Counted from the first letter of the stretch, positions 28,172 to 36,833 are shown. The stretch is DNA of 64,000 nt from Casp-Chloro-G3 sp002816715 (GCA_027623815.1 JAQBUV010000002.1:1-64000); one strand, 5' to 3'. Numbers and translations: made by a program. Notes: generated by a model from the sequence alone, not told the origin.

Positions 28172-28753
28172 GTGGATTCCACGGGGCGGCCGAGCAAAGG
28201 GTTCATGGGTTATCTAGCCAAAATGAAGGGCGATAGCCGGAGAATCATAGAAGATACGCCCTTTATCGAAAAACTGAAGAACTCTTCCTGGGCTTGGCTG
28301 GGTTCGTCGTTGGCCATCGGTTTGTGCGCTTACTTATCGTCCAGGTTTTTTGAACCGTGGGATACTGCTTTGATTATTGGCTCCTTTGGGGCCTCCGCCG
28401 TTCTGGTGTACGGAGTCATCGACAGCCCTCTGTCTCAGCCGAAAAACCTAGTAGGGGGGCATATGCTCTCCGGTGTCATTGGGGTAGCTTGCTTTCTTTT
28501 GCTGGGCACCGGCTGGGCCGCTGCTGCACTGGCAGTTTCCTTTTCTATAGTCGCCATGATTCTCACGAACACGGTGCATCCGCCGGGAGGGGCCACCGCC
28601 CTGATTGCCATTATTGGCGGCGGCCAGGTACATCAACTCGGTTTCTGGTATGTGTTGGCACCCGCTGGACTGGGTGCGGTGGTATTGCTGATTGTCGCGT
28701 TATTGGTTAATAATCTAGCTCGAGACCGGCGGTATCCCCAGTATTGGTTTTAA
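28172..28753 (+). CDS. HPP-family integral membrane protein
   Basis: The 193-residue protein has four or five transmembrane helices and the family signature VHPPGGATALIAI. HPP proteins of cyanobacteria and plastids have been linked to nitrite transport, but bacterial members are mostly uncharacterised. The start is GTG, with AGGGTGA upstream. No nitrogen genes are adjacent. Confidence 0.82.
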   Translation: MDSTGRPSKGFMGYLAKMKGDSRRIIEDTPFIEKLKNSSWAWLGSSLAIGLCAYLSSRFFEPWDTALIIGSFGASAVLVYGVIDSPLSQPKNLVGGHMLSGVIGVACFLLLGTGWAAAALAVSFSIVAMILTNTVHPPGGATALIAIIGGGQVHQLGFWYVLAPAGLGAVVLLIVALLVNNLARDRRYPQYWF

Positions 28754-28778
28754 ATAGAATTACCTTGAGGAGATGTTT

Positions 28779-29726
28779 ATGCCAGCCCAAATTCCAACCG
28801 AAGAGGAAGTTCTCGGTTATTTCAAAAAACTGTCCAACTGGGGCAGGTGGGGCGACGATGATGAGTTGGGTACGCCCAATCTGATCACTCCAGAAAAGAC
28901 CAAGCGCGCTCTGGCCACCGTGCAGGAAGGCGTTTCCGTTTCTCTGGCCCGGGACATTATGTGGGACGCCACCGTCGATGTTCCCAGCCCGCCGGTGCAT
29001 TACATGGTGGAGAGCGGCGAAGGCTGGGCCAGCGGCGACAAAGTCACCAGCCGTCCCAACGCCGCCGCTACCGACTACATCGGCATGGTTTTTCATGGTT
29101 ACGCCGTAACCCACGTCGACAGCCTGGCCCATTTTTTCTGGGAAGGCAAAACCTACAACGGCAAACCAGCCCACCTGGTCTCCACCAACCTGGGCGCAAC
29201 TGTTTGCTCGGTGGTGGCCGCCAAGAATGGCTTCATCAGCCGGGGCGTGCTGGTGGATGTGCCCATGATTCGCGGCGTAGAGTGGCTGGAGCGTGGTGAA
29301 GGTGTTACGCCGGAGGATATCCTGGCGGCAGAAGAACGCTGCGGCTTTAAGGTCGAGGAAGGCGATATTCTGCTGATTCGCACCGGGCAACTGCATCGGC
29401 GCAACGTCGAAGGCCCGGTGGACCGCGCCGCCGGTTCGACCGCTTGTCAGGCGGCCTGCCTGCCGCTATTTCATGAGCGGGGAATTGCGGTCATGGGTTC
29501 GGACACCGGCAATGATGTCAGCCCTGCCCAGTATCCCAAGGTGATGCAGCCGATTCACCAGGTGGGTATCACCGCCATGGGCCTGTGGATTCTGGATAAT
29601 GCCAACCTGGACGATGTGGCGGAGGCTTGCCGTGAGCGAAACCGCTGGCAGTTCATGGTGTCCATTGGGCCGCTACGACTGCACAACACCACCGGCTCTC
29701 CGGTGAACCCCATAGCGGTGTTCTAG
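28779..29726 (+). CDS. Cyclase-family (kynurenine formamidase-like) metal hydrolase
   Basis: The 315-residue product belongs to the cyclase family of metal-dependent hydrolases that includes kynurenine formamidase. The metal-binding stretch GYAVTHVDSLAHFF lies near residue 110. DILLIRTGQ and AVMGSDTGNDV follow. ATG 28779 is chosen because GAGGAG (28767-28772) sits 6 bases before it, whereas ATG 28773 touches the Shine-Dalgarno sequence. The substrate is unknown; such genes are often catabolic. Confidence 0.82.
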   Translation: MPAQIPTEEEVLGYFKKLSNWGRWGDDDELGTPNLITPEKTKRALATVQEGVSVSLARDIMWDATVDVPSPPVHYMVESGEGWASGDKVTSRPNAAATDYIGMVFHGYAVTHVDSLAHFFWEGKTYNGKPAHLVSTNLGATVCSVVAAKNGFISRGVLVDVPMIRGVEWLERGEGVTPEDILAAEERCGFKVEEGDILLIRTGQLHRRNVEGPVDRAAGSTACQAACLPLFHERGIAVMGSDTGNDVSPAQYPKVMQPIHQVGITAMGLWILDNANLDDVAEACRERNRWQFMVSIGPLRLHNTTGSPVNPIAVF

Positions 29727-29748
29727 CAGCAACTTGCACTGAGTGAGC

Positions 29749-30261
29749 CTACCGGGGGTTCCAGTTCTTTACGAAATCACCAATAATCGGGAGATTGTAG
29801 CGCTGGCCCTGGTAGGCCTTGACCATCAGGACGATCCAAATTATCAGGAATCCGACGCCAAAAAAGAACCAGACTAAAGCAGCCAGTAAACCCGCGATAA
29901 TTCCACCGATAATGGGCAGGAAAGCCACCACCGCGAAGAATACGGAAAGCCCTATCCAGATAGCGCAAGTGGCTACGCCAAAGGCTATCGTCTGCTTGGC
30001 GTGGAAACGCACGTAATCGTCCTTCTCAACGAGTAAAAATATGATCCCGGTCACCCAGGTGAAAAGATAGCTCAGAGCCGCGGCAACGTTCGGGTCAATG
30101 CCTGACCCGGATTTGGCGGTTGGTGAGCCGGTTGCTGGCGTGATGGGGGTTAGCGGCGCTCCGCAGTGGACGCACATTACCGCGCCTTTGTTAATTATTT
30201 TGGCGCACTCTGGGCATAACCGCTCATTGTCGGCAAGATTTGGGTCGGGTTGTTCTGTCAT
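29749..30261 (-). CDS. Zinc-ribbon DUF4870-like membrane protein
   Basis: The 170-residue product has an N-terminal zinc ribbon (CPECAKI and CVHCGAPL, residues 17-35), a Pro/Thr linker and a DUF4870-type membrane domain with helices around residues 57-77, 85-110 and 115-150, including YVRFHAKQT. Function is unknown. It is convergent with the cyclase gene. Confidence 0.8.
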   Translation of the reverse strand: MTEQPDPNLADNERLCPECAKIINKGAVMCVHCGAPLTPITPATGSPTAKSGSGIDPNVAAALSYLFTWVTGIIFLLVEKDDYVRFHAKQTIAFGVATCAIWIGLSVFFAVVAFLPIIGGIIAGLLAALVWFFFGVGFLIIWIVLMVKAYQGQRYNLPIIGDFVKNWNPR

Positions 30262-30402
30262 TTGGCCCCCTTCTGTCAGACAATTATACGCTCATACCCT
30301 AATTTGCCGACCAGGTCAAAAGAATTAGAGGGTTGTGAGCGATTTCAGTGAGTCCATCTTTACGACGACCGGGGCAGTCTGATCAGGGGATTCATGATGC
30401 AA

Positions 30403-30450
30403 CGTTGTCTCTCTCGTTGTCTCTCTCGTTGTCTCTCTCGTTGTCTCTCT
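30403..30450. repeat. Four tandem copies of a 12-bp unit
   Basis: CGTTGTCTCTCT is repeated four times without change, between the zinc-ribbon gene and the disulfide reductase gene. There is no spacer, so it is not CRISPR. It may vary in copy number by slippage. Confidence 0.9.
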
Positions 30451-30483
30451 ACCAAAGCATAGTTGAGGGCACACTGAAAATAA

Positions 30484-31902
30484 TTACCGCATTAATCTGG
30501 CCAGCCCTCGAATTATCCGCCCCGAAGTGCCGGTGAGCATCTGGCCCACTTTAATGTGCAGGGCGGCCTGTTGGCTGGCCATGGAGTAGGTGGGGTAGAT
30601 GTGCAAAGAGTTGACCAGTTCGCCGATCTTCATTCGCCGGTCCATTGCTAGAATCCATTCCTGAATCATCTCGCCGGCCCGACTATTGGCAATGGTGACA
30701 CCCAGGATAGTGCCGTCGGGCCGGTGGACTATTTTGATAAATCCGGCAGTGTCTCCTTCAGTAATCGCCCGGTCTACCCGCTCCATTGGCCAGCTACAGA
30801 CCACTGCACCGTCTCCGTATTTCTCGGAAGCTTGAGCCTCGGTCAAACCCACGTGGGCGATTTCTGGGTCGGTGAAGGTGGCTGAGGGCACTCGATCCAG
30901 CACCGCCGTGGCCGCGCCGGGCAGCAGGGCGTTGCGCACCGCCATGAACCCCTGAAATCCGGCGTAATGGGTGAACTGATATCCGCCGGTGCAGTCTCCG
31001 GCGGCGTAGATGTGCCGCTGGCTGGTGCGCAGTTGATCGTTGACCGCTATTCCCCGACTGCTGTACTCGATACCTGCTTGCTCTAAGTCCAGACCATCAA
31101 CCGTCGGACGGCGACCCACCGACAATAGCAAGGCATCGCCGGTTAACTCCTGCCCTCCGGCGACGATATGTATCTCCCCATCCTGCTTCCAGATGCGCTG
31201 CGCTCGCGAGTTCAGTCGAAACTCGACGCCGTCTTCGGCCATCTGCTGCTGTATCAGAGCAGAGACTTCGGGTTCTTCCTGGGGCAAAATGCGGGTGTCG
31301 TCTTCCAGTAGAGTGACTCCGGCGCCCAGGCGGCACAAAGCTTGGGCCAGTTCGCAGCCAATGGGGCCGCCACCGATCACCACCAAACGTTTGGGCAGAG
31401 ATTCCAAGTCCCAGATGCTTTCGTAGGTCAGGTAATCGACCGAATCCAGGCCATCAATCGGCGGGATGAACGGGTGTGCGCCGGTGGCGATCAAAAATCG
31501 GTGGGCGGATAGACGCGCCTCGCCCACTGTAATTGTGTGCGGGTCAACAAAACTGGCTTGCCCCAGATGAACGTCCACGCCTTCGGCACGTAGAGCATCC
31601 GGGGATTCGGGTTGATAGACCTGATCGACCACTGAGCGCACGTGGTCCAACACGGCGCGAATGTCGATCACTGGCTCAGCCGGGCCGACCCCGTACCGGT
31701 TGGCGTGGCGCATGTCGTGGGCGACTTTGGCCGATTTGACCAGGGCCTTGCTGGGCACGCAGCCGGTCCAGGTGCAGTCACCGCCCAGCCGGTCTTTCTC
31801 CACCAGGGCGACTTTTTTGCCAAGCTGCACCGCGAATCCGGCGGCGGTCAACCCGGCGGAGCCCCCGCCGATGATAATCAGGTCGTAGTTCTGGTTCGCC
31901 AA
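30484..31902 (-). CDS. Pyridine nucleotide-disulfide oxidoreductase (mercuric reductase/Lpd-like)
   Basis: The 472-residue flavoprotein has the N-terminal FAD-binding IIIGGGSAGLTAA, the redox pair in GGDCTWTGCVPSKA (residues about 42-47), the NAD-binding VVIGGGPIGCELAQ and a C-terminal dimer domain with LHIYPTYS, in which the usual His-Pro pair of lipoamide dehydrogenase is IYPTYS. No HMA domain precedes it, and no mer or 2-oxoacid dehydrogenase genes are adjacent, so the disulfide substrate is open. Confidence 0.85.
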   Translation of the reverse strand: MANQNYDLIIIGGGSAGLTAAGFAVQLGKKVALVEKDRLGGDCTWTGCVPSKALVKSAKVAHDMRHANRYGVGPAEPVIDIRAVLDHVRSVVDQVYQPESPDALRAEGVDVHLGQASFVDPHTITVGEARLSAHRFLIATGAHPFIPPIDGLDSVDYLTYESIWDLESLPKRLVVIGGGPIGCELAQALCRLGAGVTLLEDDTRILPQEEPEVSALIQQQMAEDGVEFRLNSRAQRIWKQDGEIHIVAGGQELTGDALLLSVGRRPTVDGLDLEQAGIEYSSRGIAVNDQLRTSQRHIYAAGDCTGGYQFTHYAGFQGFMAVRNALLPGAATAVLDRVPSATFTDPEIAHVGLTEAQASEKYGDGAVVCSWPMERVDRAITEGDTAGFIKIVHRPDGTILGVTIANSRAGEMIQEWILAMDRRMKIGELVNSLHIYPTYSMASQQAALHIKVGQMLTGTSGRIIRGLARLMR

Positions 31903-32092
31903 ACTATGCTCTCCTGTCCTTGCGGGTAGTCTGCGCTTGTGCAGCGCATATCATTGTAGGTCGGTACGGCCAGATATTCTCAGTAGTATGATGTGCCGGA
32001 GATTAGCCAGGTGCTAATGTAGCTAGATATACACCACCCGGTGCCGTTGGTATAATCCCGCCAAGCAAATTACCGACAGGAGAACGTTCATC

Positions 32093-32992
32093 ATGCCTGA
32101 AGATTTGTCGAATATTCTTGAATCCACCGAACCGGAACTGCTAGACGGCAACCAGGATCATACCGAAGGCCCGCTGTGGCATCGCGATGGCTACCTGACC
32201 TTTGTCAGCATTGCTCGCAGTCAGTTGGTGCGCTGGGACCCAGCAAAGAAGGTTTCCACCATTGCTCGGGAGGAGACCGGCGGCGGCAATGGCTGTACGC
32301 TTGATCGCCAGGGCAACCTGATCATGTGCGAAAGTGACCGTCGGTGTATCACCCGGATGGACGCCAGCGGCAAGGTGACCATCATCGCCGACCGCTGGCA
32401 GGGGAAGCGGTTCCACAAGCCCAACGATGTTATCTGCCGTTCCGATGGCAGTATCTACTTCACCGATCCTTCCCTGCGCCTGGAGCCAGCGCTGCGGGAG
32501 ATGGACGTTGCCGGAGTATACCGCATCGACCCGCAAGGACAGTTGCACCTGGCCACCGACCAGTGCGTCTACCCCAACGGGCTGGCCCTGTCGCCCGACG
32601 AGTCTATTTTGTACGTGGCCATCAGTAGGGCTGAGGAAGCCGACTTTGAGCGCGAGGCCAAGGGCGAGTTCTGCCCCAACCGCCGCCTGCTGGCCTTTGA
32701 TGTCGCGCCAGATGGTTCATTGGGCGATAGCCGCGTTTTCATCGACATGGCTTCGGCTGAACCGGGCGTGCCCGACGGCATGAAGGTGGACACTGCTGGG
32801 CGCGTGTTCGCCAGTGGCTCCGGCGGTATCTGGGTCATTTCTCCCCAGGGAGAGAAGTTGGGGGTGATTAGAGTACCGGATGGCGCTCGCAACGTGGCCT
32901 TTGGCGGGACGGATATGCGCACTTTGTACATCACCGGCGGGAATTCGCTGTACAGTCTGCGGGTAAAGACGCCGGGAATTGGGGCGTTCTAA
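32093..32992 (+). CDS. SMP-30/gluconolactonase-family protein
   Basis: The 299-residue product folds as a six-bladed propeller of the SMP-30/gluconolactonase type. The metal-site segments are EGPLWHRDGYLTF (Glu), KPNDVICRSDGSIYFTD (Asn and Asp) and VYPNGLALSPDE (Asn). Members hydrolyse sugar lactones or related esters. GGAGAACG precedes the ATG. The following small gene is 23 bases downstream. Confidence 0.86.
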   Translation: MPEDLSNILESTEPELLDGNQDHTEGPLWHRDGYLTFVSIARSQLVRWDPAKKVSTIAREETGGGNGCTLDRQGNLIMCESDRRCITRMDASGKVTIIADRWQGKRFHKPNDVICRSDGSIYFTDPSLRLEPALREMDVAGVYRIDPQGQLHLATDQCVYPNGLALSPDESILYVAISRAEEADFEREAKGEFCPNRRLLAFDVAPDGSLGDSRVFIDMASAEPGVPDGMKVDTAGRVFASGSGGIWVISPQGEKLGVIRVPDGARNVAFGGTDMRTLYITGGNSLYSLRVKTPGIGAF

Positions 32993-33015
32993 CCAATTCT
33001 AATCATGGAGGATCA

Positions 33016-33207
33016 ATGGAAGATTCTCCAGAACCGCAGAAAGGGAGAAAGGATACCCACAAGTACATCGGCAAGTACATAGGAGTGGGAATCGCTTTAG
33101 GGGTGGCCTTTGGGGCGGCTGTTGACAACATTGGCCTTGGGATAGCCCTCGGCCTAGCAATTGGTGCGGCTTGGGGACAGAGGGCAAAGTCCAAGGGGGA
33201 TGAGTAG
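33016..33207 (+). CDS. Small glycine-zipper membrane protein
   Basis: The 63-residue product has a charged N-terminus and two Gly/Ala-rich hydrophobic stretches (about 21-36 and 39-54) with GxxxG-type spacing, ending in a basic tail. GGAGG lies 8 bases before the ATG. The gene sits between two propeller-protein genes. Such glycine-zipper peptides oligomerise in membranes; no function is known here. Confidence 0.65.
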   Translation: MEDSPEPQKGRKDTHKYIGKYIGVGIALGVAFGAAVDNIGLGIALGLAIGAAWGQRAKSKGDE

Positions 33208-33295
33208 TGCGACAACTGATCCACCGCCACTATCGAATTGACCAGCGAACGTTTTACTGCAATAATCGCACCAGCCTAACGAGGAGGAATAAGCT

Positions 33296-34213
33296 ATGAC
33301 TACAACTACTACTGTCGGCAGCGGTAAATATACCTATGAGATGCACACCGACTGGGCCAAGCCACCCGCGGGTCAGGCGATGCCAGCGGCGGCGGTGTAC
33401 GGCGATTCCCAAGACCATGTCTACTGCTTCAATCGAAACCTGGACCATCCGGTTCAGATTTTTGACCGGGAAGGCAACTATCTGAACTCCTGGGGCGCGG
33501 GAATTTTCGCCTTTCCCCACGCCATCATCGTGGACAAGAACGACGATGTTTGGGTGGTGGAGCGCAACCACGGCCAGATCATGAAGTTCACCAAAGAGGG
33601 CAAGCTGCTCCAGACCATTGGCGAGAAGGGATTCCGCTCGGATACCGGCGCCGACAACACCGACTTCGGCTCCAACGGCTGGTCGCTGGTGACCCACGGC
33701 GGCGACCCCTTCAACATGCCGGCGGGCATCGCGGTCAACGACGCTGGCGAGATTTTCATCGCCGACGGCTACGCCAACGCTAGGGTGCACAAGTTTGCGC
33801 CGGACGGCACGCTGATCAAGTCCTGGGGCGGCCCTGGCTCCGGCCCCGGACAATTCAACCTGCCTCATGGCTGCTGGATCGACCGGAAAGGGCGTCTGTT
33901 CATCGCCGACCGGGAGAACGACCGGGTGCAGGTCTTCGACCAGGAAGGCGCGCATCTGGCCACCTGGCCCAGCAAGCTGATTGGCCCGGCGGTGATCTAC
34001 GTCGATGACGACGACATTGTCTACGTCGCTGAGCACAACGGGGGGCTGGTCAGCATCCTGACTCTGGAAGGGGAGATGCTGACCCAATGGGGTTCGCTGA
34101 CCCACCGATCCTGCCACGGCATCTGGGTGGACTCGCATAAAGACATCTACGTTGTGGAGCCTTACGAGGGCAGCACGGGCCGAACCGTGGTGAAGTTCGC
34201 CCACAAAGGCTAG
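33296..34213 (+). CDS. NHL-repeat beta-propeller protein (PAL-like)
   Basis: The 305-residue product contains at least four NHL-type repeats, for example GPGSGPGQFNLPHGCWID and RLFIADRENDRVQVFD. The family includes peptidyl-alpha-hydroxyglycine alpha-amidating lyase and many uncharacterised bacterial propellers. No signal peptide is present, so it is probably cytoplasmic. GAGGAGG precedes the ATG. A strong terminator follows. Confidence 0.82.
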   Translation: MTTTTTVGSGKYTYEMHTDWAKPPAGQAMPAAAVYGDSQDHVYCFNRNLDHPVQIFDREGNYLNSWGAGIFAFPHAIIVDKNDDVWVVERNHGQIMKFTKEGKLLQTIGEKGFRSDTGADNTDFGSNGWSLVTHGGDPFNMPAGIAVNDAGEIFIADGYANARVHKFAPDGTLIKSWGGPGSGPGQFNLPHGCWIDRKGRLFIADRENDRVQVFDQEGAHLATWPSKLIGPAVIYVDDDDIVYVAEHNGGLVSILTLEGEMLTQWGSLTHRSCHGIWVDSHKDIYVVEPYEGSTGRTVVKFAHKG

Positions 34214-34253
34214 ATTGCCTATTGCGCGCCAGCTATGGTTTTGGTATATTTAT

Positions 34254-34285
34254 GGAGCGGTGCCTGCGGGCACCGCTCCTCTTTG
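34254..34285 (+). terminator. Intrinsic terminator after the NHL gene
   Basis: GGAGCGGTGCC (34254-34264) pairs perfectly with GGCACCGCTCC (34269-34279) around TGCG, followed by TCTTTG. Confidence 0.85.
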
Positions 34286-34288
34286 TGG

Positions 34289-34360
34289 GGGGCTGTAGCT
34301 CATTTGGGAGAGCGCCCCGATTACATCGGGGAGGATGAGGGCTTGGGCCACCAGGCTCTC
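34289..34360 (+). pseudogene. Broken tRNA-like copy (Val-type anticodon arm) with replaced 3' end
   Basis: The first 28 bases are identical to the neighbouring tRNA-Ala (acceptor strand and D arm). An anticodon arm with loop ATTACAT (anticodon TAC, valine) and a GAGGG start of a T arm follow. From about 34342 the sequence departs from tRNA: no TTCGA loop and no matching acceptor strand are present. Instead GAGGGCTTGG (34337-34346) pairs with CCAGGCTCTC (34351-34360) in a 10-bp hairpin. Confidence 0.6.
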
Positions 34361-34377
34361 GGCAAAAAACAAATCGT

Positions 34378-34453
34378 GGGGCTGTAGCTCATTTGGGAGA
34401 GCGCTTCAATGGCATTGAAGAGGTAGAGGGTTCGATTCCCTCCAGCTCCACCA
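34378..34453 (+). tRNA. tRNA-Ala(GGC)
   Basis: The 76-base gene folds fully: acceptor GGGGCTG/CAGCTCC with the G3-U70 wobble that identifies alanine tRNA, D arm GCTC/GAGC, anticodon arm CTTCA-ATGGCAT-TGAAG with anticodon GGC, T arm GAGGG-TTCGATT-CCCTC, and an encoded CCA end. Confidence 0.95.
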
Positions 34454-34494
34454 ACCCCTCTGAAATCTGCAGGGACCGTTTAGCCTACCTCCAT

Positions 34495-35250
34495 TTACTC
34501 AGCAATGCTATCCGAGTAGTAAAACATCGCGATAAACAATGCCAGGAAGTTTGCTTCTACCGATGGATCAGGTAATTCCCCATGCATTACAGGGTTTCTG
34601 ATACTATCTAGTCGTTCTTCCAACCTTAATTTGGTGTCTAGACTTCTTAGCCGCTTTGCCAAGTTTGCTTGGTTTCGGTACAGGTAGATAGTAAATGCCT
34701 GATTGATTCGGTTGACGCTTTTAGGTTTTCTCTGATTAATGCCTGCTTTGAGCCTTAGCTGTTTAGGTATGGGGCGTATTACGGTTCCATTCGCTGACAA
34801 ATAACGTCCGTTCACTCGGCATAGAAACTCTAGCTGAGCCAAGAGGTACATGGCGGCCATTGCTCCTCCACCCGCCCTAACTTGGCTGAAGTCATCTCTG
34901 TCGGATGGCAAGGCAGAGCTAAATTCAAGATGAGCGATCAAGAGCAATGCGGCTTTTATGGGCTGCACCCGGCGTCCGTTGAATCCAGTTCCTTTTCCGC
35001 TGAACTCTCTGCCGAAGTTAAGAATGGACTGACCAACATCGCCCGAGTCTGCAAAGCCGCCCATGTGACTGCATGACTCAATGATTAATTTTTCGGCTAT
35101 ATGAACTTTGAGACGAGACGATAGATCGGTAAAACTCCAAGCGTCGAATATGCGTGGGGTTTTACTATTCAGGAGTTCTTGGTGGCCTCTGGTTGGTTTT
35201 CCCCAGGAGTTTCTACACCACTCCTCAAAGGAATCTATCTCGTAGCTCAT
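34495..35250 (-). CDS. Hypothetical protein beside the tRNA gene
   Basis: The 251-residue product is soluble and mainly helical, with a basic middle (RLKAGINQRKPKSVNRINQ) and a conserved-looking NPVMHGELPDPS near the C-terminus, as in HEPN-like or abortive-infection proteins where RNPVxHG occurs. That similarity is only suggestive. Its codon use looks more AT-rich than its neighbours, and it lies directly after tRNA-Ala, so acquisition as part of a small island is plausible. Confidence 0.6.
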   Translation of the reverse strand: MSYEIDSFEEWCRNSWGKPTRGHQELLNSKTPRIFDAWSFTDLSSRLKVHIAEKLIIESCSHMGGFADSGDVGQSILNFGREFSGKGTGFNGRRVQPIKAALLLIAHLEFSSALPSDRDDFSQVRAGGGAMAAMYLLAQLEFLCRVNGRYLSANGTVIRPIPKQLRLKAGINQRKPKSVNRINQAFTIYLYRNQANLAKRLRSLDTKLRLEERLDSIRNPVMHGELPDPSVEANFLALFIAMFYYSDSIAE

Positions 35251-35269
35251 AAGCCCACCGGCGTTGGCA

Positions 35270-35355
35270 TCAAGGCGTCTCCAGTTTTCGCTTAATCAAC
35301 GCCCTGGTTATCTGGTAGTCGGTCTCCAGGTTCAGCCAGAAGCGGGCGGGAAAAA
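35270..35355 (-). pseudogene. Possible HigA-type antitoxin 3' remnant
   Basis: A frame different from the overlapping small gene reads PARFWLNLETDYQITRALIK before a TGA. FWLNL-x-x-x-Y is typical of the end of HigA-family HTH antitoxins. No start or HTH region remains, so it would be a fragment. Confidence 0.35.
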
Positions 35356-35553
35356 TTCCCTAGCCTCAACGCCGCCTTGTTGCTCCCATTCGCCGCGCGC
35401 GTCGGCCAAGTTGGCCTGCAACTCCTCGTCTTCTCTGGCCTCCAACCACTCAGTGAGGGCCTCGGCAATAATGTCCTTGGCGTGGCGGCCTTTTCGCGCC
35501 GCTTCCACTTTCAAGGCCGTGTATAGCGCCTCATCTTCGAAGATGACGGTCAT
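35332..35553 (-). CDS. Ribbon-helix-helix-like antitoxin
   Basis: The 73-residue product begins MTVIFEDEALYTALKVEAAR and continues KGRHAKDIIAEALTEWLEA, the pattern of strand plus two helices of CopG/RHH DNA-binding antitoxins. I start it at 35553 because the longer frame has no family-like N-terminus. No intact toxin gene is adjacent, so it is an orphan. Confidence 0.6.
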   Translation of the reverse strand: MTVIFEDEALYTALKVEAARKGRHAKDIIAEALTEWLEAREDEELQANLADARGEWEQQGGVEAREFFPPASG

Positions 35554-35641
35554 GTGTTTGGACAAATAAACTCCTAAACGTGTAAGTCCATCATATCCGC
35601 TTGGTCGCTCCTTTGGCAATGACTGCGTGCGACAATAAACA

Positions 35642-35672
35642 AAGCCCCTTGATGATAAGTCAGGGGGCTTCT
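35642..35672. terminator. Terminator hairpin between the LLM gene and the antitoxin region
   Basis: AAGCCCC (35642-35648) pairs with GGGGCTT (35664-35670), extended by two further pairs. It lies 26 bases past the stop of the minus-strand LLM gene. Confidence 0.6.
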
Positions 35673-35697
35673 ACGTCAATTGACTTGTCGTTGTTGG

Positions 35698-36783
35698 TTA
35701 CTTCCGCAGTTGCGGGGCAACCTCCTCACCATAGAGGCGAATGGAGTTCAGCACCTGCTGTTCGGTTAGCTGGCCGCCCACGTTGGGCTCCATAATCACG
35801 CCGGCCAGTCCTAACTCGCTAATCAGGTTCTTCAGCTTCTTGGCGACTGTGTCTGGGGAGCCGTAGGCCAGGCGGTCTTCCAGCAGTTCTTCGTAGGTTA
35901 CGTTGGACAGACGCTCATACCGTTGTTGGCGTTCCTCAGAGGCAGTCGTTCCCGCCGCCCCCGCTGATGCGGCAAAGTTCTCGGCCAGACGCTGGTAAGA
36001 GCGCACGGTACTCGCCCTGGGTTCCTCAATTCCTTGCTGGTCGGTCTCCCCAACGTAGATCGGCACCCGCAGATAGGCATCGCCTTTATTTTCGTGCCCG
36101 AAATCCTTCAGCGCTTGCCGGTAAGACTCCATGTTTTTGGCGACTTCAGGGATATCAAACCCGCGCAGTCCGCTGACCACCGAATAGCCTAATTGGCCAA
36201 CCATCGGGAAGGTGTCCGAGGTGGTGGCGGCGATGCGGATGGGCGGGTGCGGCTTCTGGTAAGGTCGCGGCATCACGCACAGGTTGTCGAAGGAGTAATA
36301 CTTGCCTTCGTAGGTCAGCCGGTCATTGTTCCAAGCCTGGGTGATAATCTCCAGGTTCTCCTGGAATCGCTCCCTGCTTTCGGCGTAGGGTATGCCGTAG
36401 CCGATGTATGACCTGGGAAAGCCGCTGCGACCTACGCCGAAGTCCAAACGGCCCTGGCTGATCTGGTCAACGGTGGCGGCTTCTTCGGCCAGCCGGATGG
36501 GGTGGCACAGAGGCAGCACGCTGACGCCGGTGCCAATGCGGATGCGCTTGGTGCGGGCGGCGATGGCGCTGGCCCACACCAGCGGCACCGATACTACCGA
36601 CGGTATGCCAGCGCCCATTGGGTCGGTGGGTGTGCGGTGCATCGCGAAATGCCGCTCGGCCAGCCAGACTCCGTCCAAGCCACGTTCTTCTGCCGTTTCG
36701 GCGATTGTGAAGGCCTCTTGGAAGGCTTCCTCTTGAGTCCTTCCCTGTCGAAAGTCGCATTCCATGACTAGACCGACGTGCAT
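35698..36783 (-). CDS. LLM-class flavin-dependent oxidoreductase (luciferase-like)
   Basis: The 361-residue product has the bacterial luciferase TIM barrel: MHVGLVMECDFRQG at strand one, GLDGVWLAERHFAMH near residue 36, TKRIRIGTGVSVLPLCHP around 80 and RLDFGVGRSGFPRSYIGYG around 112. Such enzymes use reduced FMN or F420 for monooxygenation. The substrate is unknown. Acyl-CoA dehydrogenase genes lie upstream on the same strand, beyond the YHS gene. Confidence 0.88.
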   Translation of the reverse strand: MHVGLVMECDFRQGRTQEEAFQEAFTIAETAEERGLDGVWLAERHFAMHRTPTDPMGAGIPSVVSVPLVWASAIAARTKRIRIGTGVSVLPLCHPIRLAEEAATVDQISQGRLDFGVGRSGFPRSYIGYGIPYAESRERFQENLEIITQAWNNDRLTYEGKYYSFDNLCVMPRPYQKPHPPIRIAATTSDTFPMVGQLGYSVVSGLRGFDIPEVAKNMESYRQALKDFGHENKGDAYLRVPIYVGETDQQGIEEPRASTVRSYQRLAENFAASAGAAGTTASEERQQRYERLSNVTYEELLEDRLAYGSPDTVAKKLKNLISELGLAGVIMEPNVGGQLTEQQVLNSIRLYGEEVAPQLRK

Positions 36784-36807
36784 GTTTTGCCTCCTGCTAT
36801 TCTCATG

Positions 36808-36833
36808 GGAACGAATGCTGGGAACGAATGCTG
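36808..36833. repeat. 13-bp tandem duplication
   Basis: GGAACGAATGCTG occurs twice in a row between the YHS gene and the LLM start. Confidence 0.8.

Noticed and set aside
30403..30450. CRISPR array
   Set aside because: The 12-bp units are contiguous with no spacers.
30348..30536. Open frame encoding a Leu-Ser repeat peptide
   Set aside because: It is produced by the 12-bp tandem repeat, which is divisible by three, and has no ribosome binding site or family.
33254..34204. Long minus-strand frame opposite the NHL gene
   Set aside because: It is a mirror frame caused by the GC-rich codon pattern of the NHL-repeat gene.
34289..34360. Functional tRNA-Val(TAC)
   Set aside because: The T loop and the acceptor 3' strand are absent, so it cannot fold as tRNA.
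34393..34575. 60-codon plus-strand frame
   Set aside because: It starts inside tRNA-Ala and has no protein-like sequence.
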